Origin: Enterovibrio baiacu
Lineage (GTDB): Bacteria > Pseudomonadota > Gammaproteobacteria > Enterobacterales > Vibrionaceae
Assembly: GCF_004120195.1 (NCBI RefSeq)
Contig: NZ_SCHN01000017.1
Span: 1-64,000, forward strand
Direction of reading: 5' to 3'
Length of the DNA stretch: 64,000 bases
Below are positions 27,648 through 36,943 of this stretch, in pieces; within the stretch, counting starts at the first letter, position 1, and the number at the start of each line of letters is the position of its first letter. The notes below the pieces were generated by a model. It saw only the letters and a list, made by a program, of their open reading frames with translations. It was not told the DNA's origin and ran no database searches. Both the position numbers and the translations under genes were made by a program.

Positions 27648-29273
27648 TTACACGCGGAAGAACGACAGCTCTTGTTTTTGGCTTTCCGCCAGCTCAGACA
27701 ATTCTTGGCTTGCCTGTGCGCTCTGGCTGATACCAGTAACATTTTGCGTGATAATGCTCGACATGTTCGTGATATTACGGTGAATATCTTGCGTCACTGC
27801 CGACTGTTGTTCCGCTGCGGTCGCCACCAGGGTGTTCATGTCTGTAATTTGTGCCACAGAACGCGTAATACCGTTCAGCGCTTCATTCGCTTCTTGGCTT
27901 AGCTCTTGCGTGCGCGCCAGCACATCCATACATGTGCCCATGCTGTCGCCCGCTTGTGCCGCTTGATGCTGAAGACCTTCAATGATTTGTTGAATCTCTT
28001 TGGTCGACGCTTCAGTACGCGCAGCAAGCATGCGTACTTCATCTGCAACTACCGCAAAGCCACGACCAGAGTGGCCTGCACGCGCCGCTTCAATCGCCGC
28101 GTTCAGTGCCAACAAGTTAGTTTGCTCAGAAATACCACGGATCACTTCGACCACATGGCTGATACGAACAGATTGCTCACGCAGCGTCGTCACAACGGTT
28201 GCCGTGTTCTCAATCGATTCCGCCATTTGCACAGCCGCTTGTGAGCTTTGCTCAAAAATCGACAGCCCTTGAGACGCGAGCTCATCGGTTTGACGCGCTG
28301 CATGGTCAGCATTCACCGCGTTGTCAGACACATTGTCAGCCGTGCTCGAAAGCTCAGTCACCGCAGAAGCGACTTGTTCAATTTCGCCTTGCTCTTGCTG
28401 CGCATTCACGCTTGATTGTGTCATGACTGCCGCCAACTCTGTCGATGCGGCTGCCACTTCATCACTGATGCTGAACAGGGTCGTCACAGTGCGACGCAGC
28501 TGATCAACGGTTTGGTTCGTATCGCGACCCAAACGCGCAAGTTCGTTGGTGCCTTCATCAGAGGCTTTTGCATTCAAATCGCCTTGCGACAATTTACGCA
28601 TCACATCCTGCAATTCGGAAAGCGGCTTCACAATCACGCCAGACAACCACCAGCCGATGATCATCGCGACCAACATCGCCACCATGAGCACAGAGCCCGT
28701 GGTGATCACCATGCTTTCGCTGTTCTCGTCCGACATTTCGAGGTCTTTTTCCACCAATGGATTGATGAAGGCAGACATCGCATTCACGGCTTTCATCATG
28801 TCCGCACCCATAGCGCGATATTCGCTCACCATGGCTTGGTAGGTTTTTGCGTCTACGGTAGCGTTGAAATACGCTTCAATGGTTGGCTGCGCTTTTACGT
28901 TGGTGTAACGCATGTAATCACTGATGCTGCTATCAAGGGTTTGAGACACCTGACGTAACTGCTCAGAATGTCCCATGGTGCGCAGCGTCGTCAGCGCCTC
29001 ATTGGCAAGATCCGCCACGTTACGGCCCATGTTTTTCGCACGATTAGCATCATAGATGCCATAAATCGCTTCCACACGCATTGCCCAAGCGAGATCTGCA
29101 AGCTTGGCAATCGCGTCTTTATCTTTAACGACCTGACGGGCCGTTTGACTTGTTGCAACTAACGAAACTTCCACTTCACTTTTTGCAAAAATTAAAACCG
29201 CAGAAACACTCAGAACTAAAAGGAGGATCGGAATCAGAATCTGATGCCGAATAGAAATATTGTTAAGTGACAT
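27648..29273 (-). CDS. Methyl-accepting chemotaxis protein
   Basis: 541 residues from ATG 29273 (SLNNISIRHQILIP); an upstream GTG at 29297 would add 8 residues and is less typical. TM1 ~12-30, periplasmic four-helix-type sensor ~35-185, TM2 ~195-215 (VLMVAMLVAMIIGWWL), HAMP ~216-270, then the signalling coiled coil with the conserved hairpin GISEQTNLLALNAAIEAARA and GRGFAVVADEVR. There is no CheR-tethering pentapeptide at the C terminus (ends SFFRV). Ligand unknown. Stands alone with its own terminator. Confidence 0.95.
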   Translation of the reverse strand: MSLNNISIRHQILIPILLLVLSVSAVLIFAKSEVEVSLVATSQTARQVVKDKDAIAKLADLAWAMRVEAIYGIYDANRAKNMGRNVADLANEALTTLRTMGHSEQLRQVSQTLDSSISDYMRYTNVKAQPTIEAYFNATVDAKTYQAMVSEYRAMGADMMKAVNAMSAFINPLVEKDLEMSDENSESMVITTGSVLMVAMLVAMIIGWWLSGVIVKPLSELQDVMRKLSQGDLNAKASDEGTNELARLGRDTNQTVDQLRRTVTTLFSISDEVAAASTELAAVMTQSSVNAQQEQGEIEQVASAVTELSSTADNVSDNAVNADHAARQTDELASQGLSIFEQSSQAAVQMAESIENTATVVTTLREQSVRISHVVEVIRGISEQTNLLALNAAIEAARAGHSGRGFAVVADEVRMLAARTEASTKEIQQIIEGLQHQAAQAGDSMGTCMDVLARTQELSQEANEALNGITRSVAQITDMNTLVATAAEQQSAVTQDIHRNITNMSSIITQNVTGISQSAQASQELSELAESQKQELSFFRV

Positions 29274-29700
29274 TTGTTTACTTTTCCCGCGAACCACTCA
29301 TTAAGAATCGAGCGCATTATGCGACCTAGATCACCTAATTCCAATAGGGAAAATACGTTTATTTGGATTTATTTTGAGCAGCAAGTGTGATCGTCAAATG
29401 CATGGCTAAAGTGTCAAAAAAACCTTGCTGACTAAATGAATAGATTCATCGACACTGAATGCAGTAACACCAACGATAGCAAGGCATAACCCGTAAATTT
29501 TCGGCCTTAAAACCATCTAAATAACCAGACATTTAGAACGTATTCCGCCAATGTTCATCTCGGCAAGTTTAAGGTTTAAAGGAAACGCCTGGCGCTATCA
29601 CTGATGGCAAACCCATCAAGATGATGAATATTTTCACTCACAGTAATCGCTCAACGTAATAGGGATGAAAATAATCTAAAAAGCCTGCCGTTTTATTATT
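29274..29700. other. Intergenic region upstream of chemoreceptor gene
   Basis: About 430 bases with no gene; holds the chemoreceptor promoter. No sigma28-like site found by eye. Confidence 0.4.
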
Positions 29701-29708
29701 TGGGCATA

Positions 29709-29735
29709 AAAAAACGCCCTGAATGGGCGTTTTTT
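29709..29735 (-). terminator. Terminator of hdfR
   Basis: Perfect 11-bp stem AAAAAACGCCC/GGGCGTTTTTT, loop TGAAT; follows the hdfR stop on the minus strand. Confidence 0.92.
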
Positions 29736-29757
29736 AAACGGGGAATATTGCGTTAAT

Positions 29758-30621
29758 TTATTCGAATTCGTGCACGGCGTGTTCAGAAAACGCCTCAACA
29801 AGCGAGTTAATGTCTTCGTGTTTTTCATTCCCAGATAACCACACCATGAAAAGCTCATTTTCCATTGCTGGACTGTCTTCCACGAGGTGCAGTTTACCCG
29901 CATCGATCCAAGGCTGGGCAATGGTCGACGGTAAGTAACCGACGCCACCACGGTTGAGCAAAAACTTGGTCGCAGGTTGGCAGCCATGGCTATGCAACAC
30001 AGGCGTTCTTTGCAGCGAAGGAATGCGGCTGTGCTCCACGGAGAAGCGCGTGCCCCAATCAAGGTAAACCAAGGGCAATGCGCCAATGGTTTCCATGGTT
30101 TGCTCTGGTTCGCTTGAGACCAACACCAAGTTGAAATCCGTTAAACGGACTTGCTGCAGGTCAGCCAATTTTGGTGGCTCACTGGTCAGCACCACATCCA
30201 CTTGTTTCTCAAGCAATGCATTGGAAATTTGCTGACGGCTCAAAGACTCCGTACGCAACGCCCAATCAGGCTGAATGGCTTCAACTTGTTCTAGCCATTC
30301 GCTGCTGTTGTCGATTTCCCAAATCAGCGAGGTCGCCCCCACCGTCAATTGCTGCTGATAGCTGTCCGTCAGCGCCACATCCTGGCGTGCACGCCCCCAA
30401 GTTTGCAGAATGCTCTCTGCATATGGCACAAAACGCTCACCCGCCGCAGTCAGGCGTAAATCGCCACGTTTACGGGTAAACACAGGCGTACCGAGTTTGA
30501 TCTCAAGCTGACGGATACGAAAACTGACCGCAGATTGTGTTAAATACAAGTTTGTCGCAGCTCGACCAAAATGACGAGTCTTGTTCACTTCTAAAAATGT
30601 GCGCAGTAAATCTGTATCCAT
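29758..30621 (-). CDS. hdfR: LysR-family regulator HdfR
   Basis: 287 residues from ATG 30621. The N terminus MDTDLLRTFLEVNKTRHFGRAA, with LYLTQSAVSFRIRQLE, is near-identical to E. coli HdfR (279 residues), the H-NS-dependent repressor of flhDC that also activates gltBD. The longer frame to 30753 is not supported. A GAG-rich ribosome site (AGAGCTGAG) abuts the ATG. In vibrios flhDC is absent, so targets must differ. Confidence 0.92.
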   Translation of the reverse strand: MDTDLLRTFLEVNKTRHFGRAATNLYLTQSAVSFRIRQLEIKLGTPVFTRKRGDLRLTAAGERFVPYAESILQTWGRARQDVALTDSYQQQLTVGATSLIWEIDNSSEWLEQVEAIQPDWALRTESLSRQQISNALLEKQVDVVLTSEPPKLADLQQVRLTDFNLVLVSSEPEQTMETIGALPLVYLDWGTRFSVEHSRIPSLQRTPVLHSHGCQPATKFLLNRGGVGYLPSTIAQPWIDAGKLHLVEDSPAMENELFMVWLSGNEKHEDINSLVEAFSEHAVHEFE

Positions 30622-30802
30622 CTCAGCTCTAAAACCATAAAAAATATTAAGATGCGTTATCGGGCAAAAAGCCGATGCGGTCAAGGGGTAAAGACACAAT
30701 TTTACCTTGGTATGCGTTCTAACGATCGCTTTGGGTTTTATTTGTTCACCCAATCCCGTGTATCGGCATCAAATGCCCCACATTCGTGTTCCTTTGCTGC
30801 AG

Positions 30803-30831
30803 AAAAATGCCCAGACAAACTGGGCATTTTT
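30803..30831 (-). terminator. Terminator of small membrane protein gene
   Basis: Perfect 12-bp stem AAAAATGCCCAG/CTGGGCATTTTT with loop ACAAA, symmetric A/T arms; serves the gene ending at 30850 and could also act on +. Confidence 0.9.
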
Positions 30832-30849
30832 ACGCGACCTCGGAATACG

Positions 30850-31209
30850 CTACTTGTGCGCTTTGTGTCGTTGATGAAAGCGGCTTTTGCCTTGCGGCGC
30901 GAGGCGCAAACGCAAGTAAAATTGCCACAAGGCGAACACGCCATGACCGACCACCCAACCAAGGATGAACACACCCCAATGGCCTACCCACATGCCAATC
31001 ACCGCAGATGCCGCAAACAGAAATACTGACAGCAAGACAACGTTGAGCACTTTGGCGAGACGCCAATTCGCTTTATAGCTTCGCCCCCATAGGACAAACA
31101 CACTCAAATTAATGAACGTCACCTGCCTCGCATACAAGCGTTCCAAATAGAACGCGAGCCAAGCTCCCCAGGCGCCACCAATCAGAAAATCACTCCATAC
31201 GTCCAACAT
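30850..31209 (-). CDS. Small multi-pass membrane protein, unknown
   Basis: 119 residues from ATG 31209, chosen because GGGAGG lies 4 bases before it; the frame extends to 31287 without support. Hydrophobic segments at ~8-22, ~60-78 and ~82-100. The C-terminal 20 residues are very basic (RLRLAPQGKSRFHQRHKAHK), so the tail is probably cytoplasmic. No family recognised. Confidence 0.75.
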   Translation of the reverse strand: MLDVWSDFLIGGAWGAWLAFYLERLYARQVTFINLSVFVLWGRSYKANWRLAKVLNVVLLSVFLFAASAVIGMWVGHWGVFILGWVVGHGVFALWQFYLRLRLAPQGKSRFHQRHKAHK

Positions 31210-31663
31210 CTTGCCTCCCTGTTTATGTTGAGGCTGGTTTATGGTTAATGCCGCGCATGTCACGACATTGTTTTCTCGTCTGGTCACTCTTTCGAATTAC
31301 TGATCTTTAACAGAGTGTAAGAAACGATGCTTTGGACATGTGTTCGAACAAAGAGACTCAATAACGGTTCCTGATCGCTGAACATCCTTATTCAGCATGA
31401 AGGTCAAGACGCTGTTTCATGCCGTTTGGGATTATTTCCCCCCAAGATCGGGGACTTGAGACAAGGTAGGGATAGGAATCACTGCCTGCCTGCTCTAAGA
31501 TGCCAAGACAGTCGTTGGAAAGTGACACAATTTAAAAACCCAGACAAAACGACAAAAACACGATGCAAGATGTCGTGAAGTTGTTTGGGTATACATGGAC
31601 ATCACTGAGATAGTGAAATACGCCCTCATTAGGTAACACTATCCAGTCAAACAGGAGTACCGC
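31210..31663. other. Intergenic region, divergent promoters
   Basis: About 450 bases between the membrane-protein gene and the aminotransferase gene. It contains CCCCAAGATCGGGG (31441-31454), a short palindrome. No gene or clear operator seen. Confidence 0.4.
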
Positions 31664-32869
31664 GTGCGCATATCTGCCCCAATCGTTGAATCATTAGACA
31701 CCATACTGCCAGACGAACCGTTACTAATGATGGGTGCAGGCCCCGTGCCAATTCCAGCCAAAGTGGCCGCCGCCAATGGCATCGTGATCAATCACCTTGG
31801 CGAAACCATGTCGCGCATTATCGAGCAGGTAAAAGCCATGTCTCGCTATGTGTTTCAAACCGAATCCACGCACATCATGGGTGTTGCGGGTCCAGGCTCT
31901 GCTGCCATGGAAATGGCCGTCGCCAACCTCGTGGCACCAGGCGATAACGTCTTGTCGATAAGCAATGGTTTCTTCAGTGGTCGTCTTGCTGAAATGTCAG
32001 AACGTGTAGAAGGCAAAGTAACGCGCCTTACCATCGAAGAAGGCTTAGCGGCAGACCCTCACACCGTGGCGCTCGCCATCGCCAAGCACCAACCTCAAGT
32101 ACTGACCATCGTGCAAGGTGAAACATCTAACACTGTCTTTAACCATGCCCTACCCGAGATTTGCCGCGCTGCGAAAGCGGCAGATTGTCTCGTGATAGTC
32201 GATGCAGTGTGCACGCTCAGTACCATGCCATTAGAGATGGATGAATGGGGTGTTGATGCGGTGATTACTGGCGGACAAAAAGGGTTAAGTTGCATTCCTG
32301 GCGTGTCATTGGTGGCGTTCTCAGATAACGCATGGGAAAAAATCACAACCCGCGAAGACACCCTTCGCCACTGGTGCTTGGATGCCAAACTTGCTGACAA
32401 ATTCTGGTACCAAAGCTCTTACCACTACACGGCACCGGTATCAGGCATCATGGCGATTCATGAAGCCCTACGTTTGATCTGCGAAGAAACGCTACAGGCG
32501 CGTTTTGATCGCCACTTGAAATGCTCACGGGCACTCCAAGCAGGCATTGAAGGGTTAGGGCTAGACCTTTGTGTTGATAACGCATCACGACTGAACTCGG
32601 TCGTCGGTATTCATGTGCCGAACGGGTTGAACCAGAAAGACATACTGAGCCATATTTCCCGTGAATTTCGTGTCGAGATTTCAGGCTCATTTGGCTTGGA
32701 TATTATTCGTATTGGGCAAATGGGTGAACAATGCCGCGTGCACAACATATTCCGCACCATTCACGCACTAGGCTCGACAATTCAAGCACTTGGTGGTGAG
32801 GCAAACCTTCCAAGAGGCGTTGCTATGCTAGAAAAAGCCTTGCAAGAATACCGCCCCGTGTTCGCCTAG
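31664..32869 (+). CDS. Class V aminotransferase (pyridoxamine-pyruvate / serine-glyoxylate type)
   Basis: 401 residues, fold-type I PLP enzyme. GAGPVPIPAKV is typical of the alanine/serine-glyoxylate group, IVDAVCTLS holds the PLP-ring Asp (D180), and GGQKGLSC holds the PLP lysine (K206). The C-terminal FGLDIIRIGQMGE closes the small domain. Related characterised enzymes are pyridoxamine-pyruvate transaminase and serine-glyoxylate transaminase; which applies is open. The start is GTG 31664, with AGGAG 6 bases upstream. Monocistronic. Confidence 0.9.
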   Translation: MRISAPIVESLDTILPDEPLLMMGAGPVPIPAKVAAANGIVINHLGETMSRIIEQVKAMSRYVFQTESTHIMGVAGPGSAAMEMAVANLVAPGDNVLSISNGFFSGRLAEMSERVEGKVTRLTIEEGLAADPHTVALAIAKHQPQVLTIVQGETSNTVFNHALPEICRAAKAADCLVIVDAVCTLSTMPLEMDEWGVDAVITGGQKGLSCIPGVSLVAFSDNAWEKITTREDTLRHWCLDAKLADKFWYQSSYHYTAPVSGIMAIHEALRLICEETLQARFDRHLKCSRALQAGIEGLGLDLCVDNASRLNSVVGIHVPNGLNQKDILSHISREFRVEISGSFGLDIIRIGQMGEQCRVHNIFRTIHALGSTIQALGGEANLPRGVAMLEKALQEYRPVFA

Positions 32870-32893
32870 CGGCCACGAGACACAGACAAAACC

Positions 32894-32925
32894 AAAAACG
32901 GCAGCCAAAATAGGCTGCCGTTTTT
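32894..32925. terminator. Bidirectional terminator after aminotransferase
   Basis: Perfect 13-bp stem AAAAACGGCAGCC/GGCTGCCGTTTTT, loop AAAATA, between convergent genes. Confidence 0.93.
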
Positions 32926-32966
32926 ATTGATTAGCATGAACGCTGCATCACCCGTTTCTCGATGGT

Positions 32967-33938
32967 TTAATCGTAGATTTCTCCACGATCCAACACCACT
33001 TTTCCATGTTCCAGTAGCACCGTAAACACATGGCTTGGTGAGGTCTCGACTTCCTGCGAGCACAACCTTAGGTACTCACCATCTTGCTCATACGCATGAT
33101 CCACCGTGATGCGATGGATCTGATTACGGCTCAAATACCGGGAAACGTTGGCCATTGCATTTTTCACTTCAACAGACGCTTCCGCATCACAGCCCAAAAA
33201 GTACAAACTAAAGCTACGTGAGAGCATCATGAATGACATGTCGATGGATTCATCGGAGAACTCAATGATGTTGCGTCCTGACTGATTCGAAGCGCGTGAC
33301 TTGTTGCTGAAGAGGTGCATGTTGTACTCGTTGATATACACCACGAGGTCTTTGTCGTCACTGGTAAACCTCGCGGCTTGACGCTGCAACATGACTAACG
33401 CGCCCTCTTCACCGCCCCAGTATGGGGAACGACTATAACCTGATGACACCACTCGGCTGTTCAAACCAAGGTCTGCGCCAATGGCTGACAAAAAATCATG
33501 CACTGACAAGGTGACATTGTCTTTTTCGTTTTTCAGCAGGGTAATGAATTTGGATTCAAGGAAGACTTTGGGGTGTGCCAAATCAGGAAAGAAGTGTTTT
33601 CGAATATCAACGGTCAGCGATGCTCTTCGGCTAGACTCTCCCACCAAAAAGTGAAACTTCATCTTTCGCGTAAACGGGTTGTAACCGGGCTTTTTGAAAG
33701 CGTTGAACCGGACCTTTTCCCGCTCACACATCAGATAAAGACGTGCTTCGCTCAGCACATCTTCAATGTGGTGTTTCAAATTGTCACGGTAATCGACAAC
33801 GTACTGGCTAAGTTGGTCGCTATCTGCGGAAAATTTAGCATCCACAAGAATGTCACACCAAAACATATCAGTGCCGATAAGTTCTGCATGCCAATGTCGA
33901 TTGACTGCAGTGACGATCTTTCGTTGCTTCGCTTCCAA
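32967..33938 (-). CDS. Unknown cytoplasmic protein
   Basis: 323 residues, no signal peptide or membrane segment. Rich in charged residues, with a mixed alpha/beta look. I recognise no domain. The only in-frame starts near the 5' end are TTG 33938 and, far inside, ATG 33866; an in-frame TAG sits two codons before the TTG. Either the gene starts on TTG with a poor ribosome site or a frameshift hides the true start. ATG 33964 in another frame gives KWYLRFRDWKRS over the same bases. Confidence 0.7.
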   Translation of the reverse strand: MEAKQRKIVTAVNRHWHAELIGTDMFWCDILVDAKFSADSDQLSQYVVDYRDNLKHHIEDVLSEARLYLMCEREKVRFNAFKKPGYNPFTRKMKFHFLVGESSRRASLTVDIRKHFFPDLAHPKVFLESKFITLLKNEKDNVTLSVHDFLSAIGADLGLNSRVVSSGYSRSPYWGGEEGALVMLQRQAARFTSDDKDLVVYINEYNMHLFSNKSRASNQSGRNIIEFSDESIDMSFMMLSRSFSLYFLGCDAEASVEVKNAMANVSRYLSRNQIHRITVDHAYEQDGEYLRLCSQEVETSPSHVFTVLLEHGKVVLDRGEIYD

Positions 33939-34235
33939 TCTCTAAATCTCAGATACCATTTCAAGGATTTGCAGTTAAAAGAGTAGCTTAATTTGAGAAA
34001 ATCGCGGTATGGAAGGTCACCGAGCGATGAGAAATTGGGGGCTAATCAACAAAACACTTAATGGGTTGCAGCAAACTGTCGATGAATGATGAAAGTTGCA
34101 CAAGGATACATGGGTAACCCAATACGGCGATCCTATACATGTGAAAGTGAGATGACGCTGAGCGGTAATTCGGAGAGGCAGCAATGCGCTGCAACAGAGA
34201 AGGCGTTTACTTGAATGGCAGGAAACGCCCAGTAC
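33939..34235. other. Intergenic region, no clear content
   Basis: About 300 bases after the small basic ORF and before the unknown gene (both minus strand). No terminator or gene identified. Confidence 0.4.
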
Positions 34236-34328
34236 TTACTTTTTCGTGCGTGATTTCGAGGTTTTAATCGCGTTGTCTTCACGGGTTTGTTGGAACCAAA
34301 ATCGTTTACGACCTGTTGAACGTGACAT
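34236..34328 (-). CDS. Very small basic protein (30 codons), candidate
   Basis: Found by eye. ATG 34328 is preceded by AAGGAAGAAT, a good ribosome site at normal spacing, and runs 30 codons to TAA. The peptide starts MSRSTGRKRFWFQQ and ends SKSRTKK: about one third Arg/Lys, with an aromatic patch, no membrane segment. That composition suits a nucleic-acid or ribosome binder. No family recognised. It lies downstream of cspA on the same strand, after the cspA terminator, with a ~200-base AT-rich leader. Confidence 0.55.
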   Translation of the reverse strand: MSRSTGRKRFWFQQTREDNAIKTSKSRTKK

Positions 34329-34580
34329 ATTCTTCCTTACTATTTCTGATCAGCATAACACCAAGCGAGGTGCTGAGTTTTCATCGTGTACATTGCTAAG
34401 CAACGTCATGATTTTCATTGTTATTTATAGAAATATAGCTGAGAAATATGTAACTGGAAGACAAATATGGAAAAGAGATATTTGGGGAGTTAATAATTTT
34501 TGCTAGAAGACGATAAAAATAATGGAGGTGTCGCTGATGGTGTGGGTGAAACTAAAACGTGTTACGGGGAGTGAAACTCG
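34329..34580. other. AT-rich region between cspA terminator and small ORF
   Basis: 250 bases, strongly AT-rich around 34420-34530; probable promoter and leader of the 30-codon ORF. + strand frames here look random. Confidence 0.4.
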
Positions 34581-34618
34581 AGATAAAAAGAGGCGTAAAT
34601 GGCAAAGCCACTTACGCC
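34581..34618 (-). terminator. Terminator of cold-shock gene
   Basis: 12-bp stem GGCGTAAATGGC/GCCACTTACGCC (one G-T pair), loop AAA; the minus strand continues CTCTTTTTATCT. Confidence 0.88.
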
Positions 34619-34629
34619 GCCTTTCGAAA

Positions 34630-34839
34630 TTACAGAGCTACTACGTTAGCAGCTTGTGGGCCTTTTTGGCCTTGCTCAACTTCGAAAGATACTTTTTGGC
34701 CTTCAGCCAAAGTTTTGAAGCCTTCAGAAGCGATTGCACGGAAGTGAACGAATACGTCAGCACCGCCGTTGTCTTGAGTAATGAAACCAAAACCTTTCTC
34801 TTCGTTGAACCACTTAACGATACCAGTAGTCTTAGACAT
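34630..34839 (-). CDS. CspA-family cold-shock protein
   Basis: 69 residues, single cold-shock domain. RNP1 KGFGFIT and RNP2 VFVHF are intact. It acts as an RNA chaperone that melts secondary structure and antiterminates. The start ATG 34839 follows AAGGG; the frame extension upstream is the long leader. The ~180-base 5' leader behind a good sigma70 promoter resembles the thermosensing leaders of cspA-type genes. Confidence 0.96.
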
Positions 34840-35026
34840 AATGTGTCCCTTAATATTTAGTTGATAATAAATTTTCGCGATAATGCGAGGCACTGGCGCT
34901 TGAATTATTGAATGTGACGATGAAGCTAAGGGAAACACTAAGGATAACCACGGTTACGAAGAAATCTTGAGGTTTTACTTTGGCTTGAAGTTCCATTAAT
35001 AAATCTGAACATACAGAGCGAGGCGA
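34840..35026 (-). other. Long 5' leader of cold-shock gene
   Basis: About 180 untranslated bases from the predicted start near 35019 to the ATG. By analogy with cspA this may refold with temperature. I could not find the E. coli cold box by eye. Confidence 0.55.
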
Positions 35027-35054
35027 ATAATACCGTAGCGGAGAGATTAGTAAA
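35027..35054 (-). promoter_or_regulatory. Promoter of cold-shock gene
   Basis: On the minus strand TTTACT (35054-35049), 16 bases, TATTAT (35032-35027): close to sigma70 consensus. Confidence 0.65.
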
Positions 35055-35528
35055 GGGTTATTTTCACTTTTTCGCACCTTGTGAGGCCACGGAATGCGTA
35101 GCCCTACCTTCGTTTGTGATCATACGCATTTGTTTCATCACCAAATTCAACAACCACACACAAATTGATAACCGCTGGAAATGTTTTTAGCGATTTTCAC
35201 GTTTCATTTCGAGTTTGAATCAATGTCCCACTGCATGCTGTCGTCAACGGCACATCCCCCACAATATACCCATACATCGTTTTCATGATGTTCACCGACC
35301 CCCTCGCATCTCTACATATCGCAACCCTGTTGCTCGAAGCAAAAATTGGGGCTCCCGACAACACAATGCCTAAAATGACTCACTTTTTATTAGCACGATT
35401 TGGTTAATAATCTGTTTCTCGTTACGGCATTTATCGAACAAATTGTGCGTTTTATAGTCCTCCTCACTGGCACTGAACACTGCCAACAAACGCATAAATC
35501 GATAACAAAAACGAACGAGGGATACGAC
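35055..35528. other. Intergenic region, divergent promoters
   Basis: About 470 bases between the cold-shock promoter and the metallo-hydrolase gene. No gene supported; the open frame from 35400 lacks a ribosome site before its start. Confidence 0.45.
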
Positions 35529-36593
35529 ATGAACACATTCAAAGTAAGCCTAATCGCCGCGGGGATTGCCACCTTATTTACCACTGCCGTGGTTGCAGAA
35601 GAAACAAGACCTTTTACCTATCTGCCAGACGGCGGTTACCCCTCAACCACTGATGCGACCTTTGTTGCGCCTAGCGCAAAAACACCCCTTAAAGTGGGTG
35701 ACAAAATTAGCAACCTGACGGCGCGAAACTTTAACGGTGACGTGATCGTGCAAAAACTGACTGACAATGCCTACTGGGTTCAAATAGGGTTTTACAACAC
35801 CGTGTTTCTTGTCGGTGATGACGGTGTGCTCTTGATGGATCCACTGGCCTATGGCAGCGGTGAAGCAGTGCTTGCTGCAATTGCAGATGTCACCGACAAA
35901 CCTGTCACCGCCGTGGTGTATTCACACCACCATGAAGACCACATTGGTGATATTTCCGTGTTCGAGAAAGCGGCAAAAGATGCTGGCGTAAAACTTGAAA
36001 TCATTGCGACGGATGCCACCGCAAAAGGCATGAAAGCGCACGGGAGTGAGGTGACACCTGCAACCAAAGAACTCAAGTTCAGCGGTGACAGCTTCACGTT
36101 TGGTGATGAAACCATCACCGTCTATGGGCTTGCAGATTCTGCGCACACCTACGACAGCGCGCTTTGGATATTGGAAAACGCAAAAATTGCGCATATCCCA
36201 GATGTCGTCAACCCAGACCAAATGCCGTACCTGAACTTTGGTGGTTCAGACACCTTCGAAGGCTATGAAGATAATCTTGCGTTTATCAAAGCCAAAGAGT
36301 GGACGTATTTCTCAGGAGGGCACGGGAACATTGGCAGCAAAGCAGATTTTACCTTCATGCAGGAATACGTGGCTGATCTAAAAGCCGCCACGGGCGACGC
36401 CCTCGGCAGCGTAAACCCAGGCGATTACTTTGTGGCGAAATACAACAACCACCAAGCCTCTGCAAAGGCTTACTATGATGCCATCACCGCAAAAGCCATG
36501 GACACGTTACGTCCAAAGTATGGCGAGTTTTACGGATTTGAAGCCTCTGTGCCTGACCAAATCGTCATGGTACGCGATGCCATCAGCCACTGA
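35529..36593 (+). CDS. Periplasmic metallo-beta-lactamase-fold hydrolase
   Basis: 354 residues from ATG 35529 (GAGGGATACGAC upstream). Signal peptide about 1-23 (VSLIAAGIATLFTTAVVA, cleavage before EETRP). The metal-binding motif SHHHEDHIGD (HxHxDH) is present, with later ligands in ADSAHTYDSA and GGHG. Overall it resembles the secreted MBL-fold hydrolases related to alkyl-sulfatase or quinoprotein-relay-type proteins; substrate unknown. It is an exported Zn enzyme without the usual beta-lactamase ligand set, so antibiotic resistance should not be inferred. Confidence 0.88.
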   Translation: MNTFKVSLIAAGIATLFTTAVVAEETRPFTYLPDGGYPSTTDATFVAPSAKTPLKVGDKISNLTARNFNGDVIVQKLTDNAYWVQIGFYNTVFLVGDDGVLLMDPLAYGSGEAVLAAIADVTDKPVTAVVYSHHHEDHIGDISVFEKAAKDAGVKLEIIATDATAKGMKAHGSEVTPATKELKFSGDSFTFGDETITVYGLADSAHTYDSALWILENAKIAHIPDVVNPDQMPYLNFGGSDTFEGYEDNLAFIKAKEWTYFSGGHGNIGSKADFTFMQEYVADLKAATGDALGSVNPGDYFVAKYNNHQASAKAYYDAITAKAMDTLRPKYGEFYGFEASVPDQIVMVRDAISH

Positions 36594-36779
36594 TTGAACA
36601 CCTAGGAGCCGGCACACAATCAACAAGTGTAAAGGTGTTTTGTCTTACTCTCCGTACAAAAATGGTGCCCTAACACAACCATTACGTACACCTAACATTG
36701 GCTTACTTGTTTTGAACGACAGTAAAGGTGCTGCAGCAAAACACTACCCAATGACTCCACAGGAAAAGGAGAGTAAGCG

Positions 36780-36926
36780 ATGACAATGCTAAAAACACTG
36801 ATGTTGGCTCTAGCGGTTTTCTTTACAGGTTCAGCACTGGCTACCTCGACCGATGGGGGCAATAAGTGCCCAGAAGGGTCAGAAGCTCCCGAGTGCCAAG
36901 TGAAAGACGATAACAGCGGCTCTTAA
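36780..36926 (+). CDS. Small secreted protein (48 residues), candidate
   Basis: Found by eye. ATG 36780 is preceded by AGGAAAAGGAGAG, a good ribosome site. 48 codons: signal peptide MTMLKTLMLALAVFFTGSALA (about 21 residues), then a ~27-residue acidic mature peptide with two cysteines (NKCPEGSEAPECQVKDD) that could form one disulfide. A good terminator follows at 36944. No family recognised. It lies between the metallo-hydrolase and the ACC-deaminase-like gene, all on +. Confidence 0.68.
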   Translation: MTMLKTLMLALAVFFTGSALATSTDGGNKCPEGSEAPECQVKDDNSGS

Positions 36927-36943
36927 ACCAAGCCGATAGCAAG

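Noticed and set aside
34246-34506. 86-codon + frame near the 30-codon ORF
   Set aside because: AT-rich random composition and no ribosome site; the minus-strand mini-ORF is better supported.
34522-34860. 112-codon + frame over cspA-like gene
   Set aside because: Antisense to the cold-shock gene and its terminator.
35529-36593. Beta-lactamase
   Set aside because: Has the metallo-beta-lactamase fold motif, but the length and the rest fit other secreted hydrolases.
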